A stretch of 64,000 nt of DNA from Microbacterium saperdae (GTDB lineage Bacteria > Actinomycetota > Actinomycetes > Actinomycetales > Microbacteriaceae), in NCBI RefSeq assembly GCF_006716345.1, contig NZ_VFOX01000002.1, positions 1,116,001 to 1,180,000 of the forward strand, in the 5' to 3' direction. Positions within the stretch are counted from its first letter, which is position 1. Every line of letters begins with the position of its first letter. Position numbers and translations under genes: made by a program. The notes below the pieces were generated by a model. The model made no database searches, was not told where the DNA came from, and was given only the letters and a program-made list of their open reading frames with translations. Positions 8,691-17,598 of this stretch are shown one piece after another.

Positions 8691-8709
8691 TCATCGCATG
8701 ATGAATAAT
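8686..8709. promoter_or_regulatory. TetR-type operator over the -10 box and start codon
   Basis: ATAATTCATC (8686-8695) and GATGAATAAT (8700-8709) form an inverted repeat with 9 of 10 pairs and a GCAT spacer. It covers the -10 element, the predicted transcription start and the first codons of the ABC ATPase gene. Size and symmetry fit a TetR dimer site, presumably for the repressor encoded at 7953. Confidence 0.7.
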
Positions 8710-9480
8710 CTCGCGGTCGAGGTCTCGCAGCTGCGGGTGCAGCGCGGCAAGACGTCGGTGTTCGACGGGATCGATCTCGCGATCCCGCGCGGTCAGATCA
8801 CCGGCCTGCTGGGTCCGTCGGGCTGCGGCAAGACCACACTCATGCGCTCGATCGTCGGTGTGCAGCGGATCACATCCGGCGAGGTCACCGTGCTCGGCGA
8901 GCCGGGCGGTTCGCGGCAGCTGCGGCATCGCGTGTCATACGGCACCCAGGGTGCCGCGGTCTATGGCGACCTGAGCGTGCGGCAGAACCTGTCGTACTTC
9001 GCGGCCCTGCTCAAGGCGCCGAAGGGCGATGTCGACCGGGTCATCGCCGAGGTCGGACTCGGACCGCAGGCCGGGCAGCTGGTCGACTCGCTCAGCGGCG
9101 GGCAGTCGACGCGGGTCTCGCTCGCGATGGCGCTGATCGGATCCCCCGAGCTCGTGGTGCTGGATGAGCCGACGGTCGGACTCGACCCCGTTCTGCGTTC
9201 CGAGCTCTGGGGACTCTTCCGGGGCCTCGCGGACCGCGGCGTCACCCTCATCGTCTCGAGCCATGTGATGGACGAGGCGCTCCGCTGCGACCGACTGCTG
9301 CTTCTGCGCGAGGGCAGGATCATCGCCGACACCACCCCGCACGCATTGCTGGCCGACACCGGCACCGACGATCCGGAGGCGGCGTTCCTCGCCCTGATCG
9401 AACGAGACCGATCCCTCTCCGGTGACACGAGACGATCCCGCAGGGAAGCGCGTGCCGACGACGGGGAGGCGTCGGCATGA
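8698..9480 (+). CDS. ABC-2 type exporter, ATP-binding subunit
   Basis: The 260-residue ATPase has Walker A GPSGCGKTTLM, Q-loop in the YGTQGAAVYGDL region, signature LSGGQSTRVSLA, Walker B LVVLDEPTVGLDP and switch His in IVSSHVMDEA. This is the drug/polyketide exporter (DrrA/YhhH-like) type. Two ATG codons are adjacent (8698 and 8701); the first is preferred because the -10 hexamer lies 7 bp upstream and there is no Shine-Dalgarno sequence. It overlaps its permease by ATGA, so the two are translationally coupled. Repression by the upstream TetR protein is likely. Confidence 0.95.
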   Translation: MMNNLAVEVSQLRVQRGKTSVFDGIDLAIPRGQITGLLGPSGCGKTTLMRSIVGVQRITSGEVTVLGEPGGSRQLRHRVSYGTQGAAVYGDLSVRQNLSYFAALLKAPKGDVDRVIAEVGLGPQAGQLVDSLSGGQSTRVSLAMALIGSPELVVLDEPTVGLDPVLRSELWGLFRGLADRGVTLIVSSHVMDEALRCDRLLLLREGRIIADTTPHALLADTGTDDPEAAFLALIERDRSLSGDTRRSRREARADDGEASA

Positions 9481-10211
9481 ACGGCCTGCGAATGTTCGCG
9501 ACAGCCGGTCGGGTGCTGACCCAGCTGCGCCACGATCCACGCTCGATCGCGCTGATGCTGATCGCGCCGAGCCTGCTGGTCGGGCTGTTCGCGTGGCTGT
9601 TCAGCGATCAGGAGGGCGTGTTCGATCAGTTCGGCGGAGCGATCCTCGCGCTGTTCCCGTTCATCGTGATGTTCCTGATCACGTCGATCACCACCCTGCG
9701 CGAGCGCCGGTCCGGCACGCTGGAGCGGCTGATGACCACCCCGCTCGGCAAGGCCGACTTCATTCTGGGCTACGCGCTCGCCTTCGGTCTGATGGCGCTC
9801 CTGCAGGCCGTGATCACGGTGTCGTTCGCAGTGGGGGTGTGCGGTCTCGACGTCGATGGCCCGCTGTGGCAGCTCGGACTGGTCGCGATCGTCGACGCCC
9901 TGCTCGGCACCGCCCTCGGACTGCTCGCGAGCGCGTTCGCCCAGACCGAGTTCCAGGCTGTGCAGTTCATGCCGCTGCTGGTGTTCCCGCAGATCATCCT
10001 GGGCGGCCTGTTCATGCCGCGCGACCAGATGCCCGATGTGCTCCACGCCATCTCGGACTGGCTGCCGTTGAGCTACGCGATCGACACGATCAACGCGGTC
10101 GCGGCGGGGGATGAGGGGTGGGACGTGTTCGGTCCGCTCCTCGTGGTTCTGGCCTTCGCCGTCGGCGCCCTCGTGCTGGCCGCGCTGACGCTGCGGCGGC
10201 GCACTCGCTGA
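9477..10211 (+). CDS. ABC-2 type exporter, permease subunit
   Basis: This 244-residue membrane protein has six predicted transmembrane segments and the ABC-2 pattern LRERRSGTLERLMTTPLGKADFI after the second helix, plus FPQIILGGLFMPRDQMP near the end. It pairs with the ATPase whose stop codon it overlaps by 4 bp. Together they should export a small hydrophobic compound, perhaps an antibiotic or lipid; the substrate cannot be told from sequence. The gene runs convergently into hrpB, with 18 bp between the stops. Confidence 0.93.
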   Translation: MNGLRMFATAGRVLTQLRHDPRSIALMLIAPSLLVGLFAWLFSDQEGVFDQFGGAILALFPFIVMFLITSITTLRERRSGTLERLMTTPLGKADFILGYALAFGLMALLQAVITVSFAVGVCGLDVDGPLWQLGLVAIVDALLGTALGLLASAFAQTEFQAVQFMPLLVFPQIILGGLFMPRDQMPDVLHAISDWLPLSYAIDTINAVAAGDEGWDVFGPLLVVLAFAVGALVLAALTLRRRTR

Positions 10212-10229
10212 GCGCCCGGCAGAGTCCGT

Positions 10230-12782
10230 TCAGCGGGCGGCGCGGTTCTTGGTGTGCCTGGTCGGTGCGGCGGCCCAGGGGTCCTCGGGCCATGGATGCT
10301 TCGGGTAGCGGCCCCGCATCTCGGCGCGCACCTGCGCATAGGGGCCTGACCAGAACGATGTGAGGTCGTCGGTGACGGCGAGCGGGCGACCGGCGGGGGA
10401 GAGCAGGTGGAACAGCACCGGCACGCGACCGTCGACCAGCCGAGGTGTCTCGGCCCAGCCGAAGCACTCCTGCAGCTTCACGGCGACAACGGGGCGGGCG
10501 TCGAGGTCGTCCGGTGCCGGGTAGGCGATCCGCACGCGGGATCCGCTGGGCACCTCGAGTCGTTCGGGCGCGAGCTCATCCAGCCGCGCGGCCTCAGGCC
10601 ACGGCAGCAGCCGCCGCAGCGCCGATGTCAGATCCAGCCGTGCGGCGGGGGTTCCGGCTGCCAGGGAATCGAGCTCCGGCGCGAGCCAGGCGTCCAGGGC
10701 GGCGAGGAGTCCCGCATCCGACACATCCGGCCACGGTGAGCCCTGTTCGCGGTGCAGCAGCGCCAGACGACTCCGCAGTTCGGTGGCCGCTGCGGACCAG
10801 GCGAACATGCCCAGCCCTTCGCGCTGCAGCGTCCGGCGCACGGCATCCCGCCCCTCGTCGGCGGATGCGCGCACCGGTGCCGAGGAACGCAGGATCGCGC
10901 CCACGCGGCGCTCACGGCGTGCCTGCACGCGACCTCCGACGAACTCCGCCTCGACGCGGTCGGTGAGCAGGTGGCTCGCGGCCTGCTCCATCTGCTCCTC
11001 GCTGAGCGTCGCCGCCGATCGGACGACCGCCCCGGAGCCGGCGGATGCACGACCGGACGCGCGGGCGACGTCGGCGATGGCCAGCCACTCGACCGCCGCG
11101 AGCGGACCGGTCACCCCCGCGCGGGTACCGGATGCGAGCAGGAACGTCGCCCCGCCGGCCGTGCGGTCCACGCGGCGGGCGACCCGCTCGGGGAAGGCCA
11201 GCGCGATCACGAGGCCGACGCCGTCGAGGTCCGAGCGCACCCCCGGCGTCGCCGCGCTCAGGCGCTCGAGGCGATCCGCATCGCTGCGCCACCGGCGGGC
11301 GTCCGCCGTGCGCCCGCCTCGAAGAGTGATGAGCGCTTGCGCGACGTCGGAGTCCGCGGTGCGCAGGTCGCCGCCCAGGAGCGCGACGACCTCGGCGGCG
11401 AGTCGAGCGCCCACAGCCGGGCTGCCGTCACGCAGAGCGCGGGCGAGGCGCGGGTCGGTCGGGATGCGCGCCAGGGCACGGCCCTCCTCGGTGGCGCGCC
11501 CGTCGTCGTCGATCGCGCCGAGGCCGTGGAGCACCGTGACGGCGTCGGCCAGGCTGTCGGCGGGAAGCGGATCGATCAGCCGCAGACCGGCTCCGCCGGG
11601 CGCGCCCCAGCAGGCGAGCAGCAGGGCCGCATCTGCGAGGTCGCTCGACACGATCTCGGGGGTCGGACGCGTGGGGGCCGCGGCGTACGTGCGTTCGTCG
11701 ACGCAGCGGATGACGATTCCGGGACCCTGGCGGGTGCTGCGGCCGGCACGCTGCACGCACGACGAACGAGAGGCTGCGACGGTCACCAGTCCCGTCATCC
11801 CGCGTGCGGCATCGCGCTGCGGGGTACGGGCGAGGCAGGTGTCGACCACCAGCCGCACTCCCGGCACCGTGAGGGAGGACTCCGCGAGCGAGGTCGTGAC
11901 GATGATGCGGGCCGGCTCGTCCGCGCGACGGCCGCGGATCACGGCATCCTGCTCGGCGGCGGGCATGCGACCGTGCAGCTCCCGCACGTCGAAGGCGTCG
12001 GTCGTGTCGCGGATGCGGCGGGCGATCTCCGACACCTCGCGGGCACCCGGTGCGAAGACCAGCACATCGGCGGCAGGATCGTCGCGGCGCAGCTCCTGTG
12101 CGGCGGACGCGGTGGTGCGTGCGACGTGATCCAGGAACGCCCAGGTGACTCCGCGTTCGTCGAGGCGCGGTGCGGGGCTCGGGGCCCAGCGCTCGGTGAG
12201 CGGGAAGGCGGGTACGTCGTGGTCGACGATCGGGGCTGGCAGCTCGTCGGTGCCGATCACAGCGGCGATGCGCGCGGCGTCGAGGGTCGCCGACATGGCG
12301 ATGAGAACGAGGTCGTCGCGCAGCTCGCGTACCTCGGAGAGCAGGCCGATCAGCAGGTCGGTCTCGAGTGCGCGCTCGTGAACCTCGTCGATGATCACGG
12401 CGTCGACACCCTGCAGGCCGGGGTCGTCCAACAGTCGGCGCAGCAGGACGCCGGCCGTGACGAACTCGACCCGCGTCTCCTTTCCGACCGCGCGCTCGCC
12501 GCGGACCGTGAACCCCACGCGAGTGCCGAGCGGCGATCCGTCGAGCTGGGCGAGTCGACGGGCGGCTGCGCGGGCGGCGACGCGACGAGGCTGCGTGACG
12601 ATGACACGGCCGCTCGACCGGGAGGCGAGCAGCGGGGGCACGAGCGTGGTCTTGCCGGTGCCGGGGGGAGCGCTCACCACCGCTGACGTGCTGGTGTCGA
12701 GCGTCTTCGAGAGCTCGTCGACGGCGGCCGCGAACGAGAGTCCCGCGCCGATGGCGGCGAGGTCGAAAGCGGCGGACGTCAT
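10230..12782 (-). CDS. hrpB: ATP-dependent helicase HrpB
   Basis: At 850 residues this is a full-length DEAH/DEVH-box helicase. Visible motifs are Walker A APPGTGKTTLVP, IIDEVHERALETD, SATLDA, TSLAESSLTVPGVRLVVD and QRAGRSTRQGPG. The C-terminus has the HrpB-specific RYPKHPWPEDPW followed by a basic tail. The substrate and cellular role of HrpB remain poorly defined. The start at 12782 was chosen over a longer open frame because the protein similarity begins there and CAGACT lies 6 bp upstream, in keeping with leaderless genes nearby. The terminator at 12927 separates it from the flotillin gene. Confidence 0.93.
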   Translation of the reverse strand: MTSAAFDLAAIGAGLSFAAAVDELSKTLDTSTSAVVSAPPGTGKTTLVPPLLASRSSGRVIVTQPRRVAARAAARRLAQLDGSPLGTRVGFTVRGERAVGKETRVEFVTAGVLLRRLLDDPGLQGVDAVIIDEVHERALETDLLIGLLSEVRELRDDLVLIAMSATLDAARIAAVIGTDELPAPIVDHDVPAFPLTERWAPSPAPRLDERGVTWAFLDHVARTTASAAQELRRDDPAADVLVFAPGAREVSEIARRIRDTTDAFDVRELHGRMPAAEQDAVIRGRRADEPARIIVTTSLAESSLTVPGVRLVVDTCLARTPQRDAARGMTGLVTVAASRSSCVQRAGRSTRQGPGIVIRCVDERTYAAAPTRPTPEIVSSDLADAALLLACWGAPGGAGLRLIDPLPADSLADAVTVLHGLGAIDDDGRATEEGRALARIPTDPRLARALRDGSPAVGARLAAEVVALLGGDLRTADSDVAQALITLRGGRTADARRWRSDADRLERLSAATPGVRSDLDGVGLVIALAFPERVARRVDRTAGGATFLLASGTRAGVTGPLAAVEWLAIADVARASGRASAGSGAVVRSAATLSEEQMEQAASHLLTDRVEAEFVGGRVQARRERRVGAILRSSAPVRASADEGRDAVRRTLQREGLGMFAWSAAATELRSRLALLHREQGSPWPDVSDAGLLAALDAWLAPELDSLAAGTPAARLDLTSALRRLLPWPEAARLDELAPERLEVPSGSRVRIAYPAPDDLDARPVVAVKLQECFGWAETPRLVDGRVPVLFHLLSPAGRPLAVTDDLTSFWSGPYAQVRAEMRGRYPKHPWPEDPWAAAPTRHTKNRAAR

Positions 12783-12926
12783 CGTCCCAGTCTGCCCCGT
12801 CTGCGGCATGCGGGGTTGCCCTCCATAACTCCGGAAAACCGCGTCTGATTCGGTGCGAACAGCTTCTTGGGTCGGCGGCGGCGACGGATCTCCGGAGTTG
12901 TGAAGCACGGGCGGGGCGGCGGATAT

Positions 12927-12972
12927 GAAAACAGCGGATGCCGCGACCGAGATCGGCCGCGGCATCCGCTGT
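12927..12972 (-). terminator. Rho-independent terminator of the flotillin gene
   Basis: Arms 12931-12945 and 12958-12972 pair perfectly over 15 bp with a 12-nt loop, followed on the minus strand by TTTTC. It begins 17 bp after the flotillin stop codon. Confidence 0.88.
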
Positions 12973-12989
12973 CGCGCGTGACGGTGTGA

Positions 12990-14594
12990 CTACTCGGCGT
13001 CGGCCGCCGGTGCGGCGGGCGGCGGGGGAGTGGTCGGCTCCGGAACCCGCTTCTGCGCAGGAGCGGGAGCCGTCGCCTCGGCGACGCCGGCGCCGAAGCT
13101 GCGACCGACGGCCTGGCCCTGGATGATGCCGGCGAGGTCGAGCCCTGTGGCGGAGTGCACGCTGTCGAACACCGACCGCATCGCGATCGCGCTGTCGGCG
13201 CCGACGACCTGCGAGGCGCCTTCCTCGCCCGAGCCGCCGATGATCGACACATTGCCGATCGCGGCGTAGCCCTTCGAGAACTCGGCCATGATCGACGGCA
13301 GCACCTCGAGCACGCGCTGCGAGAGGAAGGCGTCCTGGTTCGAGGCGATGGCCTTGGCCTCCGCTTCGAGAGCGGCCGCTCGCGCGTCACCCTCGGCACG
13401 GATCGCGTCGGCTTCGGCGTTGGCGCGCAGACGGCGTGCCTCGGACTCCGCCTCGGCCTGCGAGCGCAGTGCGTCTGCCTCACCCTGCGCCTTCGCGACG
13501 GCCGCTGCGGCTTCACCATCGGCGCGTGCCTTGTCGGCCTGCGCCTGCTGCTCGGCGATGCGGGTGCGCGCCTCTGCCTGCTTGACCTGCTCGATCGCCG
13601 CCGCCTCGGCTGCACGCTCGCGCGTGTAGAGCTCGGCCTGCGCGCGGGTCTCCGCCTCGTACCGCTGCGCGTCGGCGACGCGCTTGACGTCGGCGTCGAG
13701 CTGGGCCTGACGGTTCTCGGCCTGCTGCTGGAGCACGGCCTGCTGCGCCTGTTCGCGGGCGAGGTTCTCCGCCTGCTCGGCCTCGGCACGTGCCCGGCCG
13801 ATGCCGGCGTTGGAGTTCGCGGTGTTGGTGTCGAGCGCGGTCTGCTCGATCAGGTTGGCTTCCTGGTTCGCGATGTTCTTCTGGTTGATCGCACGGTCGG
13901 CGTTGGTCTGCGAGATCTCTGCGGACTGACGCTTCGCCTGGATCTCGGGAGCACCGAGCGACTGGATGTAGCCGACCTTGTCGGTGATGCCCTTGATCTG
14001 GAACGAGTCGAGGATCAGACCCTGCTCGGCGAGCTCCTGCGAGACGTCGGCGGCGATCTGGTCCGAGAACTTCTTCCGTTCACGCATCAGCTCGACGACC
14101 GAGAGCGTCGCGACGATACCGCGGAGGGCACCTTCCAGCTGCTCGGTGGTGAACTGCTCGATGGCCTTGTCCTGCGAGGCGAATCGCTCGGCCGCTCGGC
14201 GGACCAGGATGGGGTCGGAACCGATCTTCACGATCGCGACACCGTCGACGTTCAGGGTGACGCTGTCGAGCGACTGCGCCTCCGCGTTCAGGGAGACCTG
14301 GCGCGAGCGCAGCGAGATGATCTCGTGGCGCTGCGTGATCGGGTTGACGAGCGACTTGCCGTTCACGATGACCGTGACCGGCGACTCCGACATCTCGGAC
14401 GTGCTCGACCCGTCGGTGGCGATGACTGCGCGTTGCACCTTCTGCTTGCGCCCCGAGATGACGAGTGCCTCGTCAGCGCGGGCCACCTTGATCCAGCTGC
14501 GTGCGAACAGCAGCAGGATGAGCAAGATGATGACGGCGGCGACGATCGCGATGCCGACGATGATGAGGATGCCGACTGCTCCGGCGATCTCCAT
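12990..14594 (-). CDS. Flotillin/SPFH-domain membrane scaffold protein
   Basis: The 534-residue protein starts with a hydrophobic membrane anchor (about residues 5-32, rich in Ile, Leu and Ala), continues with an SPFH domain (roughly 35-230) and then a long Ala/Glu/Gln/Arg-rich coiled coil with repeated EAE and AEA patterns (about 230-410), and ends in a Pro/Ala-rich tail. Flotillins organise membrane microdomains and oligomerise through these regions. The ATG at 14594 has a strong GGGAGG ribosome binding site 6 bp upstream. No NfeD-like partner is visible. The tail is unlike classical flotillins and may be disordered. Confidence 0.9.
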   Translation of the reverse strand: MEIAGAVGILIIVGIAIVAAVIILLILLLFARSWIKVARADEALVISGRKQKVQRAVIATDGSSTSEMSESPVTVIVNGKSLVNPITQRHEIISLRSRQVSLNAEAQSLDSVTLNVDGVAIVKIGSDPILVRRAAERFASQDKAIEQFTTEQLEGALRGIVATLSVVELMRERKKFSDQIAADVSQELAEQGLILDSFQIKGITDKVGYIQSLGAPEIQAKRQSAEISQTNADRAINQKNIANQEANLIEQTALDTNTANSNAGIGRARAEAEQAENLAREQAQQAVLQQQAENRQAQLDADVKRVADAQRYEAETRAQAELYTRERAAEAAAIEQVKQAEARTRIAEQQAQADKARADGEAAAAVAKAQGEADALRSQAEAESEARRLRANAEADAIRAEGDARAAALEAEAKAIASNQDAFLSQRVLEVLPSIMAEFSKGYAAIGNVSIIGGSGEEGASQVVGADSAIAMRSVFDSVHSATGLDLAGIIQGQAVGRSFGAGVAEATAPAPAQKRVPEPTTPPPPAAPAADAE

Positions 14595-14720
14595 GGATGA
14601 CCTCCCTGGTTCCCCCCGAGGGGGCGGTCTCGAGCGCGCCGTGGTGCGCGCCCTCACTCTCCACCCTGCCAGAAAAGAACTTCTGCCGTTCCGCGGAGAG
14701 GCTCGGGCGGAGAACTCGCT

Positions 14721-14757
14721 CTCGGGCGGAGACATCGAGCCCGATCATCCGCCCGAC
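14721..14757 (-). terminator. Hairpin downstream of the MarR gene, with a direct repeat
   Basis: TCGGGCGGA occurs at 14703 and 14722, and its complement TCCGCCCGA at 14748-14756, about 50 bp past the marR stop on the minus strand. One pairing makes a 9-bp stem with a 17-nt loop; the second copy could compete. There is no U tract, so termination is uncertain. Confidence 0.4.
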
Positions 14758-14806
14758 GGGGAGAACTCCTCCCGAGGCGTGGGCGACGGTGCGATGCGGT
14801 GGCGGG

Positions 14807-15235
14807 TCAGCCCTTGCGGAGCTTCTCGGCGAGGTCGCGCAGGGCGCGCAGCTCGTCGTCCTCGAGAGTCGACATCCGCTCGGCGATCGAGCGCCCGTGC
14901 ACGGTCGCGAGTGAGCGGAACGCCCTCGCACCGGCCTCTGTGGCCCGGATGAGGGAGCCGCGGCCGTCGTCGGGATCCGCGCACTTCGACACGAGTCCGC
15001 GCGTGACCATGCGGTCGACCAGCCGCGAGACGCTCGGCTGGCTGATCAGCATGTTCGAGGTGACGTCGCGCAGCCGCGCGGTCATGTCGGGGGAGCGCGT
15101 GACGGTGAGCAGCACGTCGTACTCGGCCTGCGCGAGGTCGCCGTGCTCGAAGTCCGTCATCATCTCGGTGAAGAGCTCGTGCTGCGCCCGGAACAGGCTC
15201 TCCCAGGCCTCCAGGGCGAGCTTGCGATCGGTCAT
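14807..15235 (-). CDS. MarR-family transcriptional regulator
   Basis: The 142-residue protein has a winged helix with LTVTRSPDMTARLRDVTSNM, LISQPSVSRLVDRMVTRGLV and the wing DPDDGRGSLIRATEAG. The ATG at 15235 has only a GAGG directly touching it, but TATTCT ends 6 bp upstream, so the message may be leaderless. A longer frame to 15349 exists but lacks any support. A strong hairpin lies 25 bp upstream of the start. The target is unknown; the divergent phosphotransferase gene at 15498 is one candidate. Confidence 0.9.
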   Translation of the reverse strand: MTDRKLALEAWESLFRAQHELFTEMMTDFEHGDLAQAEYDVLLTVTRSPDMTARLRDVTSNMLISQPSVSRLVDRMVTRGLVSKCADPDDGRGSLIRATEAGARAFRSLATVHGRSIAERMSTLEDDELRALRDLAEKLRKG

Positions 15236-15259
15236 CCTCACAGAATAGTGCGAACAGTA

Positions 15260-15293
15260 AAGGGCCGGTCGGAGAGGCTCCCGACCGGCCCTT
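15260..15293. terminator. Strong hairpin upstream of marR
   Basis: Arms 15260-15272 and 15281-15293 (core AGGGCCGGTCGG) pair over 13 bp with an 8-nt loop. No coding gene on either strand obviously needs a terminator here. On the minus strand it would lie in the leader of marR if transcription began further upstream. Both a terminator and an attenuator are possible. Confidence 0.55.
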
Positions 15294-15497
15294 GTCCCTT
15301 GCACCAAGAGTGTCCTGCAATCACATGCGGTGAGTGCCACAGCAAACATTCACCGTGTGATCACTGTATAACGGCGAGGTAACGAATGCAACGGTTTGGT
15401 CACGGGAATTTATGAGGGCGGGTCCTTCTTGTTGCCGACGATCAGGTCCGGGCATCGGCGTGGATCTCCGAGAAGGGTCGTCTACTACGCTGGCGCG

Positions 15498-16382
15498 ATG
15501 GTTGCCGCTTCCGAAGAGATCACTGCTTCGCTGGTTCGCTCCCTTGTGGCGGAGCAGTTCCCTGAGTGGTCGGAGTTGCCGATCCGCCCGGTGGAAGCTC
15601 AGGGGTGGGACAACCGCACCTTCCGGCTCGGTGACCAGCTGACTGTCCGCCTCCCGAGCGCTGACGGCTACGTCGCCGGCCTCGTCCGGGAGGAGCGGAC
15701 ACTCGCGGTCCTCGGCTCCCGCTTTCGCGTCGCGATCCCCTGCGTCGTAGCGACCGGGGCCCCGTCGGCGGCATTCAACCGACTGTGGTCCGTTCGCGAG
15801 TGGATCGAGGGGCGCACTTTCACCGCGGTGGGAACGCGCGAACGAGAAACCGCCATCAGTGGTCTGGGCGATGCTCTGAGGGAGTTGCAGGCCTGCGACA
15901 CGGTCGGAGGCCCCTGGGCGGGAAGCGCATCTGCCTACCGCGGCTGTCACGTCAGCGCGGTCGGCGAGAAGATACAGGGCCGGCTCCTCCTCCTGGACAG
16001 ACGCCGCGCTGAGGGATGTCGGGCACTCTGGGATGCGGCCGTGGCCACCGTGTGGACCGGGCCGCCGGTGTGGGTGCATGGCGATGTCGCGCCAGGCAAC
16101 GTGTTGTTCGACAGCAGCGGCCGGTTGGCGGCGCTCATCGATTTCGGGCAGACGTGCGTCGGTGATCCCGCCTGCGACCTGGCCTTCGGATGGTTGAGTT
16201 GCAGTCCTCGCGAGCGTGATCGCCTGCACGACCGGCTGCAGCTACCCGAGGATGCATGGTTGCGAGGTGCTGCCTGGGCGCTGTGGAAGGCCCTCATCAG
16301 TTCCCCCGAAGAGGTGCTCGCCAAGTACGGGCGCTCACGTGATGCCGTGCTGAGCGATCTGGCCGGCCTGACGACGGGATAG
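15498..16382 (+). CDS. Aminoglycoside phosphotransferase (APH)-family kinase
   Basis: The 294-residue protein has the APH fold: catalytic Brenner motif VWVHGDVAPGNVLF (Asp and Asn) near residue 200 and the metal-binding LIDFGQTCVGDPACDLA. The N-lobe begins with RPVEAQGWDNRTFRLGD. The family covers antibiotic kinases and many metabolic small-molecule kinases, so resistance should not be assumed. The ATG at 15498 is supported by TACGCT ending 6 bp upstream (leaderless pattern); an in-frame GTG/ATG extension to 15396 has no such support. The intergenic region is shared with the divergent MarR gene. Confidence 0.9.
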   Translation: MVAASEEITASLVRSLVAEQFPEWSELPIRPVEAQGWDNRTFRLGDQLTVRLPSADGYVAGLVREERTLAVLGSRFRVAIPCVVATGAPSAAFNRLWSVREWIEGRTFTAVGTRERETAISGLGDALRELQACDTVGGPWAGSASAYRGCHVSAVGEKIQGRLLLLDRRRAEGCRALWDAAVATVWTGPPVWVHGDVAPGNVLFDSSGRLAALIDFGQTCVGDPACDLAFGWLSCSPRERDRLHDRLQLPEDAWLRGAAWALWKALISSPEEVLAKYGRSRDAVLSDLAGLTTG

Positions 16383-16499
16383 AACGACGCTCTTTCCCGT
16401 GTCTCCCCCCTACACATCGTTTTCGCTGCAGCGCTCCCCGTTGCTCGAGGCACTCGTCGCTCACGTGAGCCGGAACTCAGCTCCGGCCGAGACGTCGTA

Positions 16500-16586
16500 T
16501 CAGCGCCGCCGCTTTCTGAGCCAGATCGTCAGTCCGATCCCAGCGAGGACGACGACACCTGCGACGATCGCACCGATCATGATCAT
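16500..16586 (-). CDS. Candidate 28-residue single-helix membrane peptide
   Basis: The ORF encodes a hydrophobic helix (GAIVAGVVVLAGIGLTIWL) ending in RKRRR, a clean positive-inside membrane peptide. No ribosome binding site or convincing -10 element is visible, so translation is unproven. It lies antisense to nothing and fills most of the gap between the phosphotransferase and the next membrane protein. Confidence 0.3.
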   Translation of the reverse strand: MIMIGAIVAGVVVLAGIGLTIWLRKRRR

Positions 16587-16672
16587 GTCGGGTATCGAGG
16601 GCAGTAGTGGGTGAGGAGAAGAACACCGACATGGCCCTATCCCGCCATGGGGGCTGCAGTTACCGTTGACGC

Positions 16673-17029
16673 GTGGGCGTAGCAGGGTGGGGACTGGGCG
16701 ATTGGGCGCTGATCGCTCTCAACGTCGGGCTTTCGGTCTCTTTGCCGATCATCACCAGGCTCAAGCTCGCGACGTCGGCCCGCCTTCGCGAAGCCGTGCT
16801 CTATTCGAAACCGGGGCGCATCGCGGCGTGGACGGTGATGCTGTCAGGAGTCGCCTGCCTGAGCGGCCTCCTGTCCGCGCTCCTCGCGGTGCGATACCCG
16901 GTGGCTTGGAGCTCGCTGTTACTCGCTGTCGGCGTATTGAGCGCCGTTCTTTGGTATGCGCGCAGGTATCACCGCACACTCCAGCACATGATGCGCGAGC
17001 ACCAGACCCGAGTCGAGCCGCCGGCCTGA
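16673..17029 (+). CDS. Small integral membrane protein
   Basis: This 118-residue product has about three to four hydrophobic helices and a basic tail with RRYHRTLQHMMREH. No family is recognised. The GTG at 16673 is supported by TACCGT ending 6 bp upstream, the leaderless pattern seen for many genes in this window. It stands alone between a phosphotransferase gene and a secreted protein gene. Function unknown. Confidence 0.65.
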   Translation: MGVAGWGLGDWALIALNVGLSVSLPIITRLKLATSARLREAVLYSKPGRIAAWTVMLSGVACLSGLLSALLAVRYPVAWSSLLLAVGVLSAVLWYARRYHRTLQHMMREHQTRVEPPA

Positions 17030-17148
17030 GTCCGCGGCAGAACGGCGCACACTCGCTGGATCGATGAGGGCAAGGACATCAAGAGGATCCGCTGACTCAC
17101 ACGTCGAGTGCGCGGAGCTCGATCGGCGTGGCTGATATCGTTTTCGCC

Positions 17149-17598
17149 ATGTCTGCGCCCGGCGATCGCACCGTGTCCCGTCGCACCGTGATCGGTGCCG
17201 ACTGGGCCGCCCCTGTTGTCGCCGTCGCCGTGGCGACGCCCCTGGCCGCCGCGAGCGAGGCCGATGCGGTCGCCGTCACGGCCGACACGAGCAGTGTCAC
17301 GCAGTTCCCGATCTACCTCACGACCACCGAGACCCTGCCCGCAGGCGTCACCGTCACCGTGAACATCGACTTGACCGAGAACCAGTGGGCGATCACCACG
17401 TCCGGTTCGATTCCGGCGTCCTGGTCGCAGAGCCGATCGGGCTCACGTGGCGCGCGCCTCGTCTCCGGCGCGATCACCGAGCCTGGAACAGTCGCCTTCG
17501 TGCTGGGCATCGCAGGCATCGCCTCCTACGCCGGTACGGTCGTGACCGTCACGGACGCCGGCGGAGAACTGCTGGCCAGCTTCGCCATCCCAGTCTGA
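17149..17598 (+). CDS. Secreted hypothetical protein with Tat-like signal
   Basis: The 149-residue protein starts with MSAPGDRTVSRRTVIGADW, a twin-arginine motif, followed by a hydrophobic Ala/Val stretch and a likely signal peptidase site near AAAS. The mature part is Thr/Val-rich, probably beta-sandwich, without cysteines or a recognised domain. ATG 17149 is preferred over the upstream GTG at 17128 because TATCGT ends 7 bp before it and the shorter start puts the twin arginines near the N-terminus. Function unknown. Confidence 0.75.
   Translation: MSAPGDRTVSRRTVIGADWAAPVVAVAVATPLAAASEADAVAVTADTSSVTQFPIYLTTTETLPAGVTVTVNIDLTENQWAITTSGSIPASWSQSRSGSRGARLVSGAITEPGTVAFVLGIAGIASYAGTVVTVTDAGGELLASFAIPV

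Noticed and set aside
12783..12965. Upstream extension of hrpB to 12965
   Set aside because: The extra 61 residues run through the flotillin terminator region, lack similarity to HrpB, and a leaderless-type -10 supports 12782.
16399..16614. 71-residue plus-strand ORF after the phosphotransferase gene
   Set aside because: No ribosome binding site or -10 element, and a Thr/Ser/Arg-rich shadow-like composition; the opposite strand reads as a clean membrane helix.
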